Below, one piece after another: positions 19,007 to 27,443 of a stretch of DNA of 64,000 bases; position 1 is the stretch's first letter, and every line of letters begins with the position of its first letter. The notes beneath the pieces were generated by a model, which did not search any database, had not been told where the DNA came from, and was given only the letters and a program-made list of their open reading frames with translations. The DNA lies in NCBI RefSeq assembly GCF_900142395.1, contig NZ_FRAS01000019.1:17021-81020 (forward strand), written 5' to 3'. The position numbers and the translations under genes are program-made. This DNA is from Hymenobacter psychrotolerans DSM 18569 (GTDB lineage: Bacteria > Bacteroidota > Bacteroidia > Cytophagales > Hymenobacteraceae).

Positions 19007-19909
19007 ATGTCCAGAATATTCCTGCTCAGCCTTGGCCTGCTAACGATGCTTAACGCGTCCTGCTCGCAGGCCCAGAGCGACACAGCCAAAGAGTCGAACG
19101 ACGCGCCGAAATCAGAGAAGAAGAAGGGTAAGAAAGGCAAGAAAGATAAGTCGAACAGCGGGCCGGTGGCGGCGCTGGAATCGGTAGGCGAGCTGCAGGG
19201 CGGCATTCCGGAAAGCTCCGGGCTGGCCCACGGCGGCCGGGCCGGTACGTTCTACACGCACGGCGACGCGGGCACCAAACCAATTCTTTACCTCATCAAC
19301 GAGAAAGGCGAAAAGCTTGGTGAGCGGGAGTTGCCGGTCAGCAACGTTGACTGGGAAAGCCTCGCCGACGACGGCCAGGGCACGGTTTTCGTGACGGATG
19401 CCGGCAACAACAACAACTCCCGCCGCGACCTGACCATCTACCGCGTCAATCCACAGCAGCCGGACAAAGTGGGCAAAATTAGCTTCCGCTACCCCGACCA
19501 GTCGGCTTTCCCCCCCCCGAAAGAGGAGCGCAACTTCGACTGTGAGGCTTCGCTCTGGCACGCGGGTAAGGTGTATCTGTTCACGAAGGACCGCGCCAAC
19601 CAAAGCACCAGCAAGGTGTATACCGTGCCCGACCAGCCCGGCTCCCACACCGCCGAGCTGCTCACCAAGCTCTCTATTTCCGGCGAGGTAACGGGCGCCG
19701 ACCTCAGCCCCGATGGCCGCCACCTGGCGCTGCTGGGCCGGGAGCAGCTGTTTCTGCTGGAAGGCACTGACCTGAGCAGCGCCCTGCAAGCCACCCCAAA
19801 AAGCATTTCGCTGAAAGGCGCCGGCCAAACCGAAGGCGTGCTGTTCCTCGACAACGGCACGCTGCTCATCAGCACCGAACAGGGCGCGCTCTACCGCTAT
19901 AAGCTGTAG
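19007..19909 (+). CDS. Lipoprotein with beta-propeller-like repeats, SdiA-regulated-like
   Basis: A 300-residue predicted lipoprotein: the lipobox LNAS-C places the lipidated Cys at residue 19. A charged Lys-rich linker (KKKGKKGKKDK) follows, then a domain with repeated beta-strand blocks such as GIPESSGLAHG, VDWESLADDGQGTVFVTDAG, FDCEASLWHAGKVYLFTKD and VTGADLSPDGRHLALLG. These resemble the SdiA-regulated / phytase-like propeller group, whose activity is mostly unknown. It probably sits on the outer membrane, facing the periplasm or the outside. The gene stands alone between yidD and a bidirectional terminator. The family call is from motif memory and is moderate. Confidence 0.7.
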   Translation: MSRIFLLSLGLLTMLNASCSQAQSDTAKESNDAPKSEKKKGKKGKKDKSNSGPVAALESVGELQGGIPESSGLAHGGRAGTFYTHGDAGTKPILYLINEKGEKLGERELPVSNVDWESLADDGQGTVFVTDAGNNNNSRRDLTIYRVNPQQPDKVGKISFRYPDQSAFPPPKEERNFDCEASLWHAGKVYLFTKDRANQSTSKVYTVPDQPGSHTAELLTKLSISGEVTGADLSPDGRHLALLGREQLFLLEGTDLSSALQATPKSISLKGAGQTEGVLFLDNGTLLISTEQGALYRYKL

Positions 19910-19928
19910 CCGCCGTTTGGTGTTGCTG

Positions 19929-19976
19929 TCAGTAAAAAAGGCCACCCGTTTCACAACAGGTGGCCTTTTTTACTGA
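19929..19976. terminator. Bidirectional terminator between the lipoprotein gene and lgt
   Basis: A perfect inverted repeat with 18-base arms and a 12-base loop, A-tract left and T-tract right; it serves the convergent genes ending at 19909 (+) and 19989 (-). Confidence 0.9.
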
Positions 19977-19988
19977 GCGAAGCAGTGG

Positions 19989-20987
19989 CTAGGCTTTGAT
20001 GGTTTTCTTGTCGTTGGCTTCCTGCTCTTCTAGGTCGCGGGGCGCGTAGCCGTGAGGGTTGTTGGGGTCTTTGCCGGCGCGCAGCAGCACCCAGATACCT
20101 ACCAGAATCAGCGGTAAACTCAGGATCTGGCCCATGTTCAGGGGCATTCCGTTTTCAAAAGCCACCTGATTTTCCTTCAGGAACTCGCCGAGAAAACGCT
20201 GCGTGAAGAGCAGCACCACAAACAGCCCGAATAACTGCCCCCGAGGCGTACGCTCTTTGGTGCGGTTCCACATGGCGTAGAGCAGCAGGAGCAGCCCGAT
20301 GCAGAAAGCGGCTTCGTAAATCTGGGTGGGGTGGCGCGGCACGGCCATCAGCGTGTTGGGTGCTACCGGCGCGCCCTCCGGCAGCATGGTATAAGTGCGG
20401 CTGCCATCCGGGGCTATGCCGGGGGCAATTTGCACAGCACCGGCCGGCAATGGCTGGGTGGCGGGCAGCAGGTGCTCCGTGTCGCGCACGAACACAAACG
20501 CCCACGGCTTATCGGTAGGCTCCCCTACTATCTCGGAATTCATCAGGTTGCCCAGCCGGATCATGGCGCCGCCGAGGGCTACTACAATCACAATCCGGTC
20601 GAGGACCCAGAGGTAATCGAACTTATTATTGCGGGCAAACAGCCAGGTAGCCAGCAGGATGCCCAGCGTAGCGCCGTGGCTGGCCAGGCCGCCTTCCCAG
20701 ATTTTGAAGATGTCCCAGAAGTGCTCCGCCGTGAGGTAGTAGCCGGGGTCGTAGAAGAGCACGTGGCCCAGCCGCGCGCCCAGCACGGTACCCACCAGCA
20801 CATAGATGGTGATGACATCAACCCAGCGCGGCGACACCTTCTCCGACTTATAGATGTGCGACAGGATAAACGTGCCGAACACGAACCCCGACATGAACAG
20901 CAGCCCATACCAACGCAGCGTCAGCGGGCCTATTTCGGCCAGAATGGGGCTGGGGTTCCAGGTAATAAAAGAGAGAAACGAATACAT
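19989..20987 (-). CDS. lgt: Prolipoprotein diacylglyceryl transferase
   Basis: A 332-residue inner-membrane enzyme that moves a diacylglyceryl group from phosphatidylglycerol to the lipobox Cys, the first step of lipoprotein maturation. Seven hydrophobic segments are visible, with the family motifs LTLRWYGLLFMSGF, GARLGHVLFYDPGYY, EGGLASHGATLGI and MIRLGNLMNSEIVG. Between WAFVF and RHPTQIYEA there is an insertion of about 45 residues, longer than in the E. coli form, predicted in the periplasmic part. The window encodes several lipobox proteins that would be its substrates (19007, 53743, 54239). A -7 element TACCTTTG (- strand, 21011-21018) precedes it. Confidence 0.96.
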   Translation of the reverse strand: MYSFLSFITWNPSPILAEIGPLTLRWYGLLFMSGFVFGTFILSHIYKSEKVSPRWVDVITIYVLVGTVLGARLGHVLFYDPGYYLTAEHFWDIFKIWEGGLASHGATLGILLATWLFARNNKFDYLWVLDRIVIVVALGGAMIRLGNLMNSEIVGEPTDKPWAFVFVRDTEHLLPATQPLPAGAVQIAPGIAPDGSRTYTMLPEGAPVAPNTLMAVPRHPTQIYEAAFCIGLLLLLYAMWNRTKERTPRGQLFGLFVVLLFTQRFLGEFLKENQVAFENGMPLNMGQILSLPLILVGIWVLLRAGKDPNNPHGYAPRDLEEQEANDKKTIKA

Positions 20988-21010
20988 ACGAGGTGGCTCG
21001 GGGTAGAGCG

Positions 21011-21018
21011 CAAAGGTA
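21011..21018 (-). promoter_or_regulatory. -7 promoter element for lgt
   Basis: TACCTTTG on the - strand. A TTCG sits 18 bases upstream of it (21037-21040), one mismatch from TTTG. Confidence 0.6.
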
Positions 21019-21047
21019 GGAGTTGTGCGGAAAGCACGAAGGCAGGG

Positions 21048-22982
21048 CTACAGCGCGTTCAGTTCTTCGGTGTAGCCGCCGCTCAGGATGGGGAAACGCA
21101 GCCAGGAGCGCGGGTCTACATTGTAGTCGTCGAGGTGGAAGCTGGGGGCGTACCGCTCGCGCTTCCACTGGTTGCGGCTCCAGAGGCTGTAGAACCGCTT
21201 CACGTAGGTCTTGAGCTGCTCGGGGTCGGGGGCCGGGTCCTCCTGCACCAACGTAGCCAGCACCTGCTGCGGGCTAAGCCGGTCGTAGAAAGCCAGCCGC
21301 TCGATGCGGTTGAGCAGCACGTAGGGCATCAGGTCCCGCTCATCGGTCTGCTTTTCTTCGAGGGGGCGCAGCTCGGCGGTGGGTTGCAGGCCATTCACGT
21401 GGCGCAACGCGGGGTAGTTCAGCTCGGTTTCGGCCCAGCGCAGCCACTTCTTCACGAAGTCCTTATCGACGCCGGCAATGGGCGAGATGCTGCCGGCCGT
21501 GTCGCCGTCCATGGTGCAGTAGCCCACACTGGCTTCCGAGCGGTTGGACGTGGTGATGAGCAGGCAGTTCTGCACGTTGGCCAGCAGCCAGATAGCCGGA
21601 GCCCGCACCCGCGCCTGAATGTTCTGCAACGCCAGGTCGTCGGTTTTCCAGGTCAGCTCGCGGTGCAGGGCCTGCTCGATTTTGCCTACGTAGCCGTTTA
21701 CTTCCTGGTCAATTTCCCAGTTGTAAAACACCGCGCCCAGCGAATCAGCCAGCTCTTTAGCGGAGTTGAAGGTGTCGTCGGAGGAATTGACGGTGCCCTG
21801 GTAGGCGCAGGTGAGCAGGCGCTGCGTGATGCGCTGGTTGGCCGTTGCCTGCTCATGGTCGGGCGCCGACAGGGAGGCATCTTTCGGGCCGGGCGCGTCC
21901 TGGTCGGCTACAGGCACGGCGGGGCCGGCTATCTGCTCGATTTCCTCGGTGGTGAAGCAGCCGGAGCGGCGCATAAATTCGGCGGTGCCCAGCTCGGCCG
22001 CGCCCAGTCGTACCATTTCGGCTACAGCCACCGCGCACATGCAGGAGTCGGCACCGCCGCTCAGACTCAGCACAAAGCCACGGCTGCGGGCCTTGCGCAG
22101 GTAATCGAACAGGGCCAGGCTCAGCGCCTGGTTCAGCTCGCGGTACTCATCGGGCGTGGGCAGCGGCTGGATTTCTTCGGCCCGCACCTGCTCTGCGTCG
22201 AAATCCACGTCTACGCATTCCATGTCCACTTCCTTGAAGCTCATGAGCTGGTTGCGCAGCAGCAGATGGCCGTTGCGGGCCACCAGAATTTCGCCGTCGT
22301 ACACGGTGCGGCCCGCCTCATTGCCGAGCAGGTTGGCGTAGAGGTAGGTGCAGTTGAAGGTGCGCGAGGCCTTGGTCACCAGCTGGTAGCGCACGTCGGT
22401 CTTGCTCATGGCAAAGTGGCTCGCCGACGGATTCACAATCAGGTCTACGCGGCCCATCAGGCGGCAGGCGGGCCGCACATCGTCGGGCCGCCACGCATCC
22501 TCGCAAATCTCAAACCCGAACTTCACGCCCTGATGCTCGAAAATCAGGTCGCCGAGCGTCCACTCCTCTCCTTCCCAGCGCACCGTTGTCGTTTCGCCGG
22601 CCGGCCAGGGCTGAAAGAAGCGCGGCTCGTAGTGCACCCCGTCGTTGGCCAGAAACTGCTTGGCCGCAAAGCCCAGAATCTGCCCGTCGCGGAGCACGGC
22701 GGCCGTGTTGTAGGTGCGGTGGTTGAGCCGGACGGGCAGGCCTACTACCACGCAGATGCCCTCGGTCCAGGGCCGCACCTGCTGCAGGTGCGCCAGCGCC
22801 GACTCCGGCAGCCAGTCGCTCAGAAACAGGTCTTCGCAGTTGTAGCCCGTCAGGCAAAGCTCCGGCAGGCACAGCAGCTGCACGCCGGCGGCTTTGGCCT
22901 GCTCTATAGCTTCGCGGATGGTGCGCAGGTTGTGGGTCCAGTCAAACGGTATCTGGTTGAGGGCGGCGCCGGCAATACGCAT
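21048..22982 (-). CDS. nadE: Glutamine-dependent NAD(+) synthetase
   Basis: A 644-residue cytoplasmic enzyme that makes NAD from nicotinic acid adenine dinucleotide, ATP and glutamine. The N-terminal nitrilase-like amidase (about 1-270) has its triad at E41 (LCLPELCLTGYNCED), K108 (FAAKQFLANDG) and C160 (FGFEICEDAW). The C-terminal synthetase has the PP-loop SGGADS at 308-313 and a mid-domain SNRSEASVGYCTMDGDTAG. The length fits the two-domain bacterial form. The ATG at 22982 (MRIAGAALNQ) is preferred to that at 23021 because the amidase fold starts directly there. A region of about 40 residues around 355-400 is richer in Pro and Asp than usual and may be a lineage insertion. Confidence 0.96.
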   Translation of the reverse strand: MRIAGAALNQIPFDWTHNLRTIREAIEQAKAAGVQLLCLPELCLTGYNCEDLFLSDWLPESALAHLQQVRPWTEGICVVVGLPVRLNHRTYNTAAVLRDGQILGFAAKQFLANDGVHYEPRFFQPWPAGETTTVRWEGEEWTLGDLIFEHQGVKFGFEICEDAWRPDDVRPACRLMGRVDLIVNPSASHFAMSKTDVRYQLVTKASRTFNCTYLYANLLGNEAGRTVYDGEILVARNGHLLLRNQLMSFKEVDMECVDVDFDAEQVRAEEIQPLPTPDEYRELNQALSLALFDYLRKARSRGFVLSLSGGADSCMCAVAVAEMVRLGAAELGTAEFMRRSGCFTTEEIEQIAGPAVPVADQDAPGPKDASLSAPDHEQATANQRITQRLLTCAYQGTVNSSDDTFNSAKELADSLGAVFYNWEIDQEVNGYVGKIEQALHRELTWKTDDLALQNIQARVRAPAIWLLANVQNCLLITTSNRSEASVGYCTMDGDTAGSISPIAGVDKDFVKKWLRWAETELNYPALRHVNGLQPTAELRPLEEKQTDERDLMPYVLLNRIERLAFYDRLSPQQVLATLVQEDPAPDPEQLKTYVKRFYSLWSRNQWKRERYAPSFHLDDYNVDPRSWLRFPILSGGYTEELNAL

Positions 22983-23105
22983 GGAATAAGGGAATAAGGT
23001 TGAGTATGCAAATAACTCCAAATGTTTGGCTCGGGTTGCCCACCGCAGCCGGTGCGGTGAATTGCCTCGACCAGAATTCGATGCTCACCCCCTCTCCTGC
23101 TCCCG

Positions 23106-24284
23106 CTACTCCGCGGCCAGTGCCTGGCGTTTGCCCTGGCTGTCGACCACACTCAGCTTGCCGTTTTCTATTAGCAGCGCCTGCAGAGGTTGCCCGGCAT
23201 CACACCTCTCCTGATGCGGCAAATCAATGGCAATGATTTTGCCGTGGTATAGCGGCTTGATAGCCTCCACGGGCGTGTGCCCAATTACCATCGTGGTGGC
23301 CCCATAGGTTTTGAGCACTTGGTCTACCTGCACTTCTGCGGGCTTTTCCTGGGCCAGCCCGCGGTACCAATCGGGGCTGGTGGGCGGCTGGGTTGCTTGC
23401 TTTTCCTGCGGCGTCAGGTGAGCCACCGGCACGTCGAGGCTGTAACGGGCCAGGTCGTTCAGACGAGTCAGCGGCAAGTTTTGTGCTGCCAGCTCTGGGC
23501 TGATGCCGCCATGCGCAAACAGTGTGGTTCCAATTCGCTCGACCACGTTTTTGGTGCGCAGCCAGCGGCCCAACAGGCTATGGCTGCCGTACCACTTTTC
23601 GTAGGGCAAGCCCAGTGTGTCGGCGTTTGCGCGGTATTTGCGGCGCAGGTATTTGTAGTGGCCCGTCAGGTTCATCCGTTCGTGGTTGCCCACGATGAAG
23701 TGCACCTTGCCGCCGGCCTGCACGGCTTCCTGCTCCAGCTTATACATCAGCCACAGGCACTCCGTCACGTTCAGGCCCCTATCGAAAAAGTCGCCGACCA
23801 GCACTAGGTGGCCTTGCCCGTACTGCCAGTTCAGGTTCTGGTCTACCACGCCGGCTCCGCGCAGCAGCTGTTCAAATCCTTTGAAGTTGCCTTCGATATC
23901 GGAAAGTGCCAGCAGCTTCGGCACCGCCGCGTATTCTGCCACTTCTGGTTGGGCTGGGGTTGGGCGCAGCGGCACGCGGAACTGCCGGTTCGTTTCGGAT
24001 ACAAAACACGTCAGCACCGCGTCGGCCTTCAGTGTATCCGTAAGCAGTTGCAGCTTCCCGTTACGCGGCGCAATCTGCCAGCTGATGAGGGTAGCGCCCT
24101 GGTAATAAACCACCGGCCCATCGGCGGCGAAACCCGAACGGTCTTTGGTAGCATTGGGCCCCTTAATCGACCAGCCCGGCAGGAAATAAAACTTGTCGAT
24201 GACACCCAGCGCAATCAGCCCGATGCCGCCGCCCACATACAATATAACCAGCAGCACAATCCCTAAGAGTAGCTTTTTGACCAC
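23106..24284 (-). CDS. Membrane-anchored metallophosphoesterase
   Basis: A 392-residue protein with one N-terminal membrane helix (about residues 4-26) and a calcineurin-type phosphoesterase domain. The metal-binding blocks are in the usual order: LALSDIEGNFKGFEQLL near residue 130, LVLVGDFFDRG, FIVGNHERMNL, LFAHGGISPE and MVIGHTPVEAI. The set resembles PPP-type serine/threonine or Shewanella-like phosphatases, so protein or small phosphoester hydrolysis is likely; the substrate is unknown. The catalytic domain would face the periplasm if the helix is a signal anchor. It lies between rnc and nadE on the same strand, with gaps of 93 and 123 bases, so co-transcription is uncertain. Confidence 0.85.
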   Translation of the reverse strand: MVKKLLLGIVLLVILYVGGGIGLIALGVIDKFYFLPGWSIKGPNATKDRSGFAADGPVVYYQGATLISWQIAPRNGKLQLLTDTLKADAVLTCFVSETNRQFRVPLRPTPAQPEVAEYAAVPKLLALSDIEGNFKGFEQLLRGAGVVDQNLNWQYGQGHLVLVGDFFDRGLNVTECLWLMYKLEQEAVQAGGKVHFIVGNHERMNLTGHYKYLRRKYRANADTLGLPYEKWYGSHSLLGRWLRTKNVVERIGTTLFAHGGISPELAAQNLPLTRLNDLARYSLDVPVAHLTPQEKQATQPPTSPDWYRGLAQEKPAEVQVDQVLKTYGATTMVIGHTPVEAIKPLYHGKIIAIDLPHQERCDAGQPLQALLIENGKLSVVDSQGKRQALAAE

Positions 24285-24377
24285 TGACGGTATCGTTTAT
24301 TCTTTATAACAACACTATGTACTAACCATTGATCGAGTCGAAAACAACTTTCCCAACCCCAGCCGGCGCGCGGCCTG

Positions 24378-25118
24378 CTACACGCCGAGCGCGGCCAGCG
24401 CCCGTTCGGCGGCCAATTGCTCGGCTTGCTTCTTAGAGAGGCCCATGCCCGTAGCCACGGCTTCCCCATCCAGCAAAACGGTGGCCGAAAACTCCATCAC
24501 GCCGCCGGGGCGGGCTTCGCCGTTGAGGTCGTAGCGGATGGCTTTGCCGTTGCGCTGCGCCCACTCAATGAGCTTACTTTTGAAGTTGGCCGTGGTTTCG
24601 GTGAGAGATTTCACATCCACGAACGGCTTTACGAGGCGGCTGAGCACGAATTTGCGGGCCGCTTTGTAGCCTTGGTCGAGGTATACGGCGCCCACCAGCG
24701 CTTCCAGCGCGTTGCCGTTGACGGAGCGCGAGCGGGCGGCGCGGCCCTGGCCGGGGTCCAGCTGCACCAGCTTGTCGAGGCCAAGTTTCAGCGCCAGGCC
24801 GTTCAGGCTTTCCCGGTTCACGATGCGGCTGCGCATCTCGGTCAGGAAGCCTTCCTGCTCGTACGGAAACTTGCGAAATAGATATTCGGCTACGACCGTG
24901 CCCAGCACGGCATCGCCCAGAAATTCCAGTCGCTCGTTGCTTTGGTTGCGCCCGGCCTCCGTGGCCTGCTGCTTCACCACCGAAGAGTGGGTGAAGGCTA
25001 AATGGTAAAGCCGCACGTTTTGAGGCGTGCGGCCGGTTACCGTAGCAATAGCCTGGCGGAAGGCCTTATCCTGGCCCAGCATCCGCCGAAAAAACCCGAA
25101 TAAGGGCAAGCGGCTCAT
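24378..25118 (-). CDS. rnc: Ribonuclease III
   Basis: A 246-residue double-strand-specific endoribonuclease that processes rRNA precursors and some mRNAs. The catalytic domain has the signature NERLEFLGDAVLG (residues 61-73, with E65 and D69) and the second acidic site in NALEALVGAVYLDQGY. A dsRNA-binding domain fills the C-terminus, from NFKSKLIEWAQ at about 178 to the end, with the terminal KKQAEQLAAERALAALG. The start lies 5 bases after the fabF stop, giving the conserved order acpP-fabF-rnc as one operon on the - strand. Confidence 0.97.
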   Translation of the reverse strand: MSRLPLFGFFRRMLGQDKAFRQAIATVTGRTPQNVRLYHLAFTHSSVVKQQATEAGRNQSNERLEFLGDAVLGTVVAEYLFRKFPYEQEGFLTEMRSRIVNRESLNGLALKLGLDKLVQLDPGQGRAARSRSVNGNALEALVGAVYLDQGYKAARKFVLSRLVKPFVDVKSLTETTANFKSKLIEWAQRNGKAIRYDLNGEARPGGVMEFSATVLLDGEAVATGMGLSKKQAEQLAAERALAALGV

Positions 25119-25123
25119 TGCAG

Positions 25124-26374
25124 TTATTCCTGAAACTTGCGGAACACCACCGAGGTGTTGTGGCCGCCAAACCCGAACGTGTTGCTCATCGCCACACGTA
25201 CCTCCCGCTTCTGGGCCTCATTGAACGTAAAGTTCAGCTTGGGGTCCAGTTCGGGGTCGTCGGTGAAATGGTTGATGGTGGGAGGCACAATGCCGTGCTG
25301 AATAGCCAGAATGCTGGCTACGGCCTCAATACCGCCCGCACCGCCCAGCAGGTGGCCAGTCATGCTCTTGGTAGAGCTGATGTTGAGCTTGTAGGCGTGC
25401 TCGCCAAACACTTTCTGGATGGCTTTCACCTCAGCTCCATCGCCGAGCGGCGTGCTGGTGCCGTGCGTGTTGATGTAGTCTACCTCTTCCGGCTGAATAC
25501 CAGCATCGCGCAGGGCGTTCTGCATTACCAGTACCACGCCTTCACCGGTGGGGTCCGGCGCCGTGATGTGGTACGCATCCGACGACAAGCCGCCGCCGAT
25601 AATTTCGGCGTAGATCTTGGCACCACGAGCCTGAGCATGCTCATACGCTTCCAGAATCAACGCGCCGGCGCCTTCCCCCAACACGAAACCGTCACGGTCC
25701 TTGTCGTAAGGGCGAGAAGCCGACAACGCATCATCGTTCCGCTCGCTCATGGCCTTCAGCGCATTAAAGCCTCCTACCCCGGCTTCCGTAATAGCCGCTT
25801 CGGAGCCACCCGTCACCACCACGTCGGCCATGCCGAGGCGGATATAGTTGTAGGCAGCCACAATAGCGTCTGACGAAGAAGCGCAGGCGGAAGTAGTCAC
25901 GAAGTTGGGCCCCCGGAAGCCATTCTTAATGGAGATGTTCCCCGACGAGCTGTCGGCAATCATCTTCGGAATGAAGAACGGGTTGTAGCGCGGAGTACCA
26001 TCGCCTTTGGCGAAGTTGAAGCACTCCTCCTGGAAGGTTTTCAGCCCCCCGATACCCGAACCCCAGATGACCCCTACCCGATCCTTGTTGACGCCTTCCA
26101 GCAGGCCGGCGTCCTTGATGGCCTCGTCGCTGGCAATGACGGCGAACTGCGTGAACAGGTCCATTTTCCGACCTTCCTTGCGGTCGAAATAATCGTCCGG
26201 GTTGTAGTTTTTCACTTCGCAGGCGAAGCGGGTCTTGAACTTGCTGGCGTCGAAGCGGGTGATGGGCGCGGCGCCGCTTACACCCTGGTGCAGGCCTTCC
26301 CAGTAAGCCGGGACGGTGCTGCCTAGCGGCGTGATGGCGCCCAGGCCGGTAACGACAACTCTTCGAAAAGCCAT
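25124..26374 (-). CDS. fabF: 3-oxoacyl-ACP synthase II
   Basis: A 416-residue condensing enzyme of type II fatty acid synthesis; it extends acyl-ACP with malonyl-ACP. The Cys-His-His triad is present: C164 (TTSACASSSDA), H304 (INTHGTSTPLGDG) and H341 (KSMTGHLLGGAGG), with K336 just before the last. The length and N-terminus (FRRVVVTGLGAITPLG) are standard. It lies between acpP, its substrate carrier, and rnc. A hairpin with a T-tract separates it from acpP and may make acpP mRNA more abundant than the rest. Confidence 0.98.
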   Translation of the reverse strand: MAFRRVVVTGLGAITPLGSTVPAYWEGLHQGVSGAAPITRFDASKFKTRFACEVKNYNPDDYFDRKEGRKMDLFTQFAVIASDEAIKDAGLLEGVNKDRVGVIWGSGIGGLKTFQEECFNFAKGDGTPRYNPFFIPKMIADSSSGNISIKNGFRGPNFVTTSACASSSDAIVAAYNYIRLGMADVVVTGGSEAAITEAGVGGFNALKAMSERNDDALSASRPYDKDRDGFVLGEGAGALILEAYEHAQARGAKIYAEIIGGGLSSDAYHITAPDPTGEGVVLVMQNALRDAGIQPEEVDYINTHGTSTPLGDGAEVKAIQKVFGEHAYKLNISSTKSMTGHLLGGAGGIEAVASILAIQHGIVPPTINHFTDDPELDPKLNFTFNEAQKREVRVAMSNTFGFGGHNTSVVFRKFQE

Positions 26375-26405
26375 AGGCGGGCAGAGATTACAAAAAGGCA
26401 GAAAA

Positions 26406-26432
26406 GCAAAACGGCCGGCGGCAGGCCGGCCG
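26406..26432 (-). terminator. Hairpin with T-tract between acpP and fabF, likely partial terminator
   Basis: On the - strand: a 7-bp G+C stem (26412-26418 with 26426-26432) followed by TTTTGCTTTT. It probably reduces read-through so that acyl carrier protein is made in excess of FabF; this role is inferred. Confidence 0.55.
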
Positions 26433-26466
26433 GAATGCGCAAAAACCGTAGAAAGGTGCGGCTATA

Positions 26467-26703
26467 CTATTTAGCGTGCTCCTCGAGGTAGCTGATAGCC
26501 TGACCCACGGTGCCGATGTTTTCGGCCTGATCGTCTGGGATAGATACGTTGAATTCTTTTTCAAACTCCATGATCAGCTCCACCGTGTCGAGCGAGTCGG
26601 CACCCAGGTCGTTGGTGAACGAAGCCTCCGGAGTAACTTCCGATGCTTCTACGCCTAGTTTGTCGATGATGATGGCTTTTACTTTTTCTGCAATTTCAGA
26701 CAT
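26467..26703 (-). CDS. acpP: Acyl carrier protein
   Basis: A 78-residue acidic carrier of fatty acid synthesis. The 4'-phosphopantetheine attachment site is S37 in [19 protein letters not shown], the standard DSL motif. The rest ([17 protein letters not shown] ... [23 protein letters not shown]) is highly typical. It is the first gene of the acpP-fabF-rnc operon, divergent from the IPExxxVDY gene. Confidence 0.98.
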   Translation of the reverse strand: MSEIAEKVKAIIIDKLGVEASEVTPEASFTNDLGADSLDTVELIMEFEKEFNVSIPDDQAENIGTVGQAISYLEEHAK

Positions 26704-26809
26704 TTCCGTGGGGGTTTAGAGAAAACTCGCCACAAATAACACCATCTTCCCTAACATTTTCAAACATCGTCCTCCGATTCTTGCCGGTACAAGATTCTGG
26801 CGGGGGTGG

Positions 26810-26840
26810 TTCGTTTCGGGTTGGGACGTGTGTACTTTTG
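26810..26840 (+). promoter_or_regulatory. Promoter of the IPExxxVDY gene
   Basis: TTCG (26810-26813), 19 bases, TACTTTTG (26833-26840). This is one mismatch in the -33 element from the phylum consensus, 25 bases before the ATG. Confidence 0.65.
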
Positions 26841-26865
26841 CGGGCCACTGCTTCTGGGCCTGTTT

Positions 26866-27294
26866 ATGAAAACCTTCACGCTGGACGTAGAATACGAGTG
26901 CGACTTCGACCTGTTCGGGGTGGTTTCGTCGAGCCGGGAGCATATGCTGGCGTGGCAGCTCAACCAAGCGCTGCACCTGCGCCTCGTGAAGCAGCAGGAC
27001 CTGATTTATGACCTGCTCAGCCAGGGCCGGCTCGTTATCAGCAACTACCTGCACGCCACGGAACACTTCACGCTGCGCCTGCTGCGGAACCGCTCCATCG
27101 ACCCCTCGGTGCTCAAAAAGCCGTTTCTGGCGCCCGACATCAAGGAATACGATTACCTGATTCAGGTAACCAACGGCAACGGCGAGTTGGCCGGCGAGGC
27201 GCTACTGGCCCGGCTTACGGCGCTGCCGGTGGTGCAGTACGCCTGCCAATTTGACCCGGATTCGTTGAAGTTTAAAGAAAATTTGCTCTTTTGA
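26866..27294 (+). CDS. IPExxxVDY family protein
   Basis: A 142-residue cytoplasmic protein of a family that I know only from Bacteroidota and that has no assigned function. Visible features are an N-terminal FTLDVEYECDFDLFGVVSS, a middle block LAWQLNQALHLRLVKQQDL and the end LKFKENLLF. The name motif is degenerate here. The ATG at 26866 is used because it directly follows the promoter at 26810-26840; the longer frame from 26806 would start inside that promoter. Its place beside acpP-fabF-rnc and before pyk recurs in this phylum as far as I recall. Confidence 0.8.
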   Translation: MKTFTLDVEYECDFDLFGVVSSSREHMLAWQLNQALHLRLVKQQDLIYDLLSQGRLVISNYLHATEHFTLRLLRNRSIDPSVLKKPFLAPDIKEYDYLIQVTNGNGELAGEALLARLTALPVVQYACQFDPDSLKFKENLLF

Positions 27295-27305
27295 ATTCCG
27301 GATGA

Positions 27306-27387
27306 AGCGCGAAGCTCCCGTTTCGTACATCGAATAAAGCGGCCCCGAATATGGCCCGCCCGATGCGCGAAACGGGAGCTTCGCGCT
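27306..27387. repeat. Long imperfect palindrome in the pyk leader
   Basis: Arms 27306-27325 and 27368-27387 are perfect 20-base complements. After two unpaired positions the pairing continues (27328-27332 with 27361-27365). The 28-base loop holds two GGCC copies that could pair. It lies between the IPExxxVDY stop and the pyk ATG, so it is transcribed. No T-tract follows. It looks like a dispersed palindromic (REP/MITE-like) element. Confidence 0.8.
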
Positions 27388-27443
27388 GCCTTCGAGGCCC
27401 GTTTTGCGGGCTGCTTTTCACTTGTCACCTGTCATTTTACTGC

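Noticed and set aside
20331..22997. 888-codon open frame on the + strand across lgt and nadE
   Set aside because: It is antisense to two certain enzymes, has no recognisable domain and a composition (Val/Gly/His/Gln/Ala-rich) typical of reverse-strand shadows in G+C-rich DNA.
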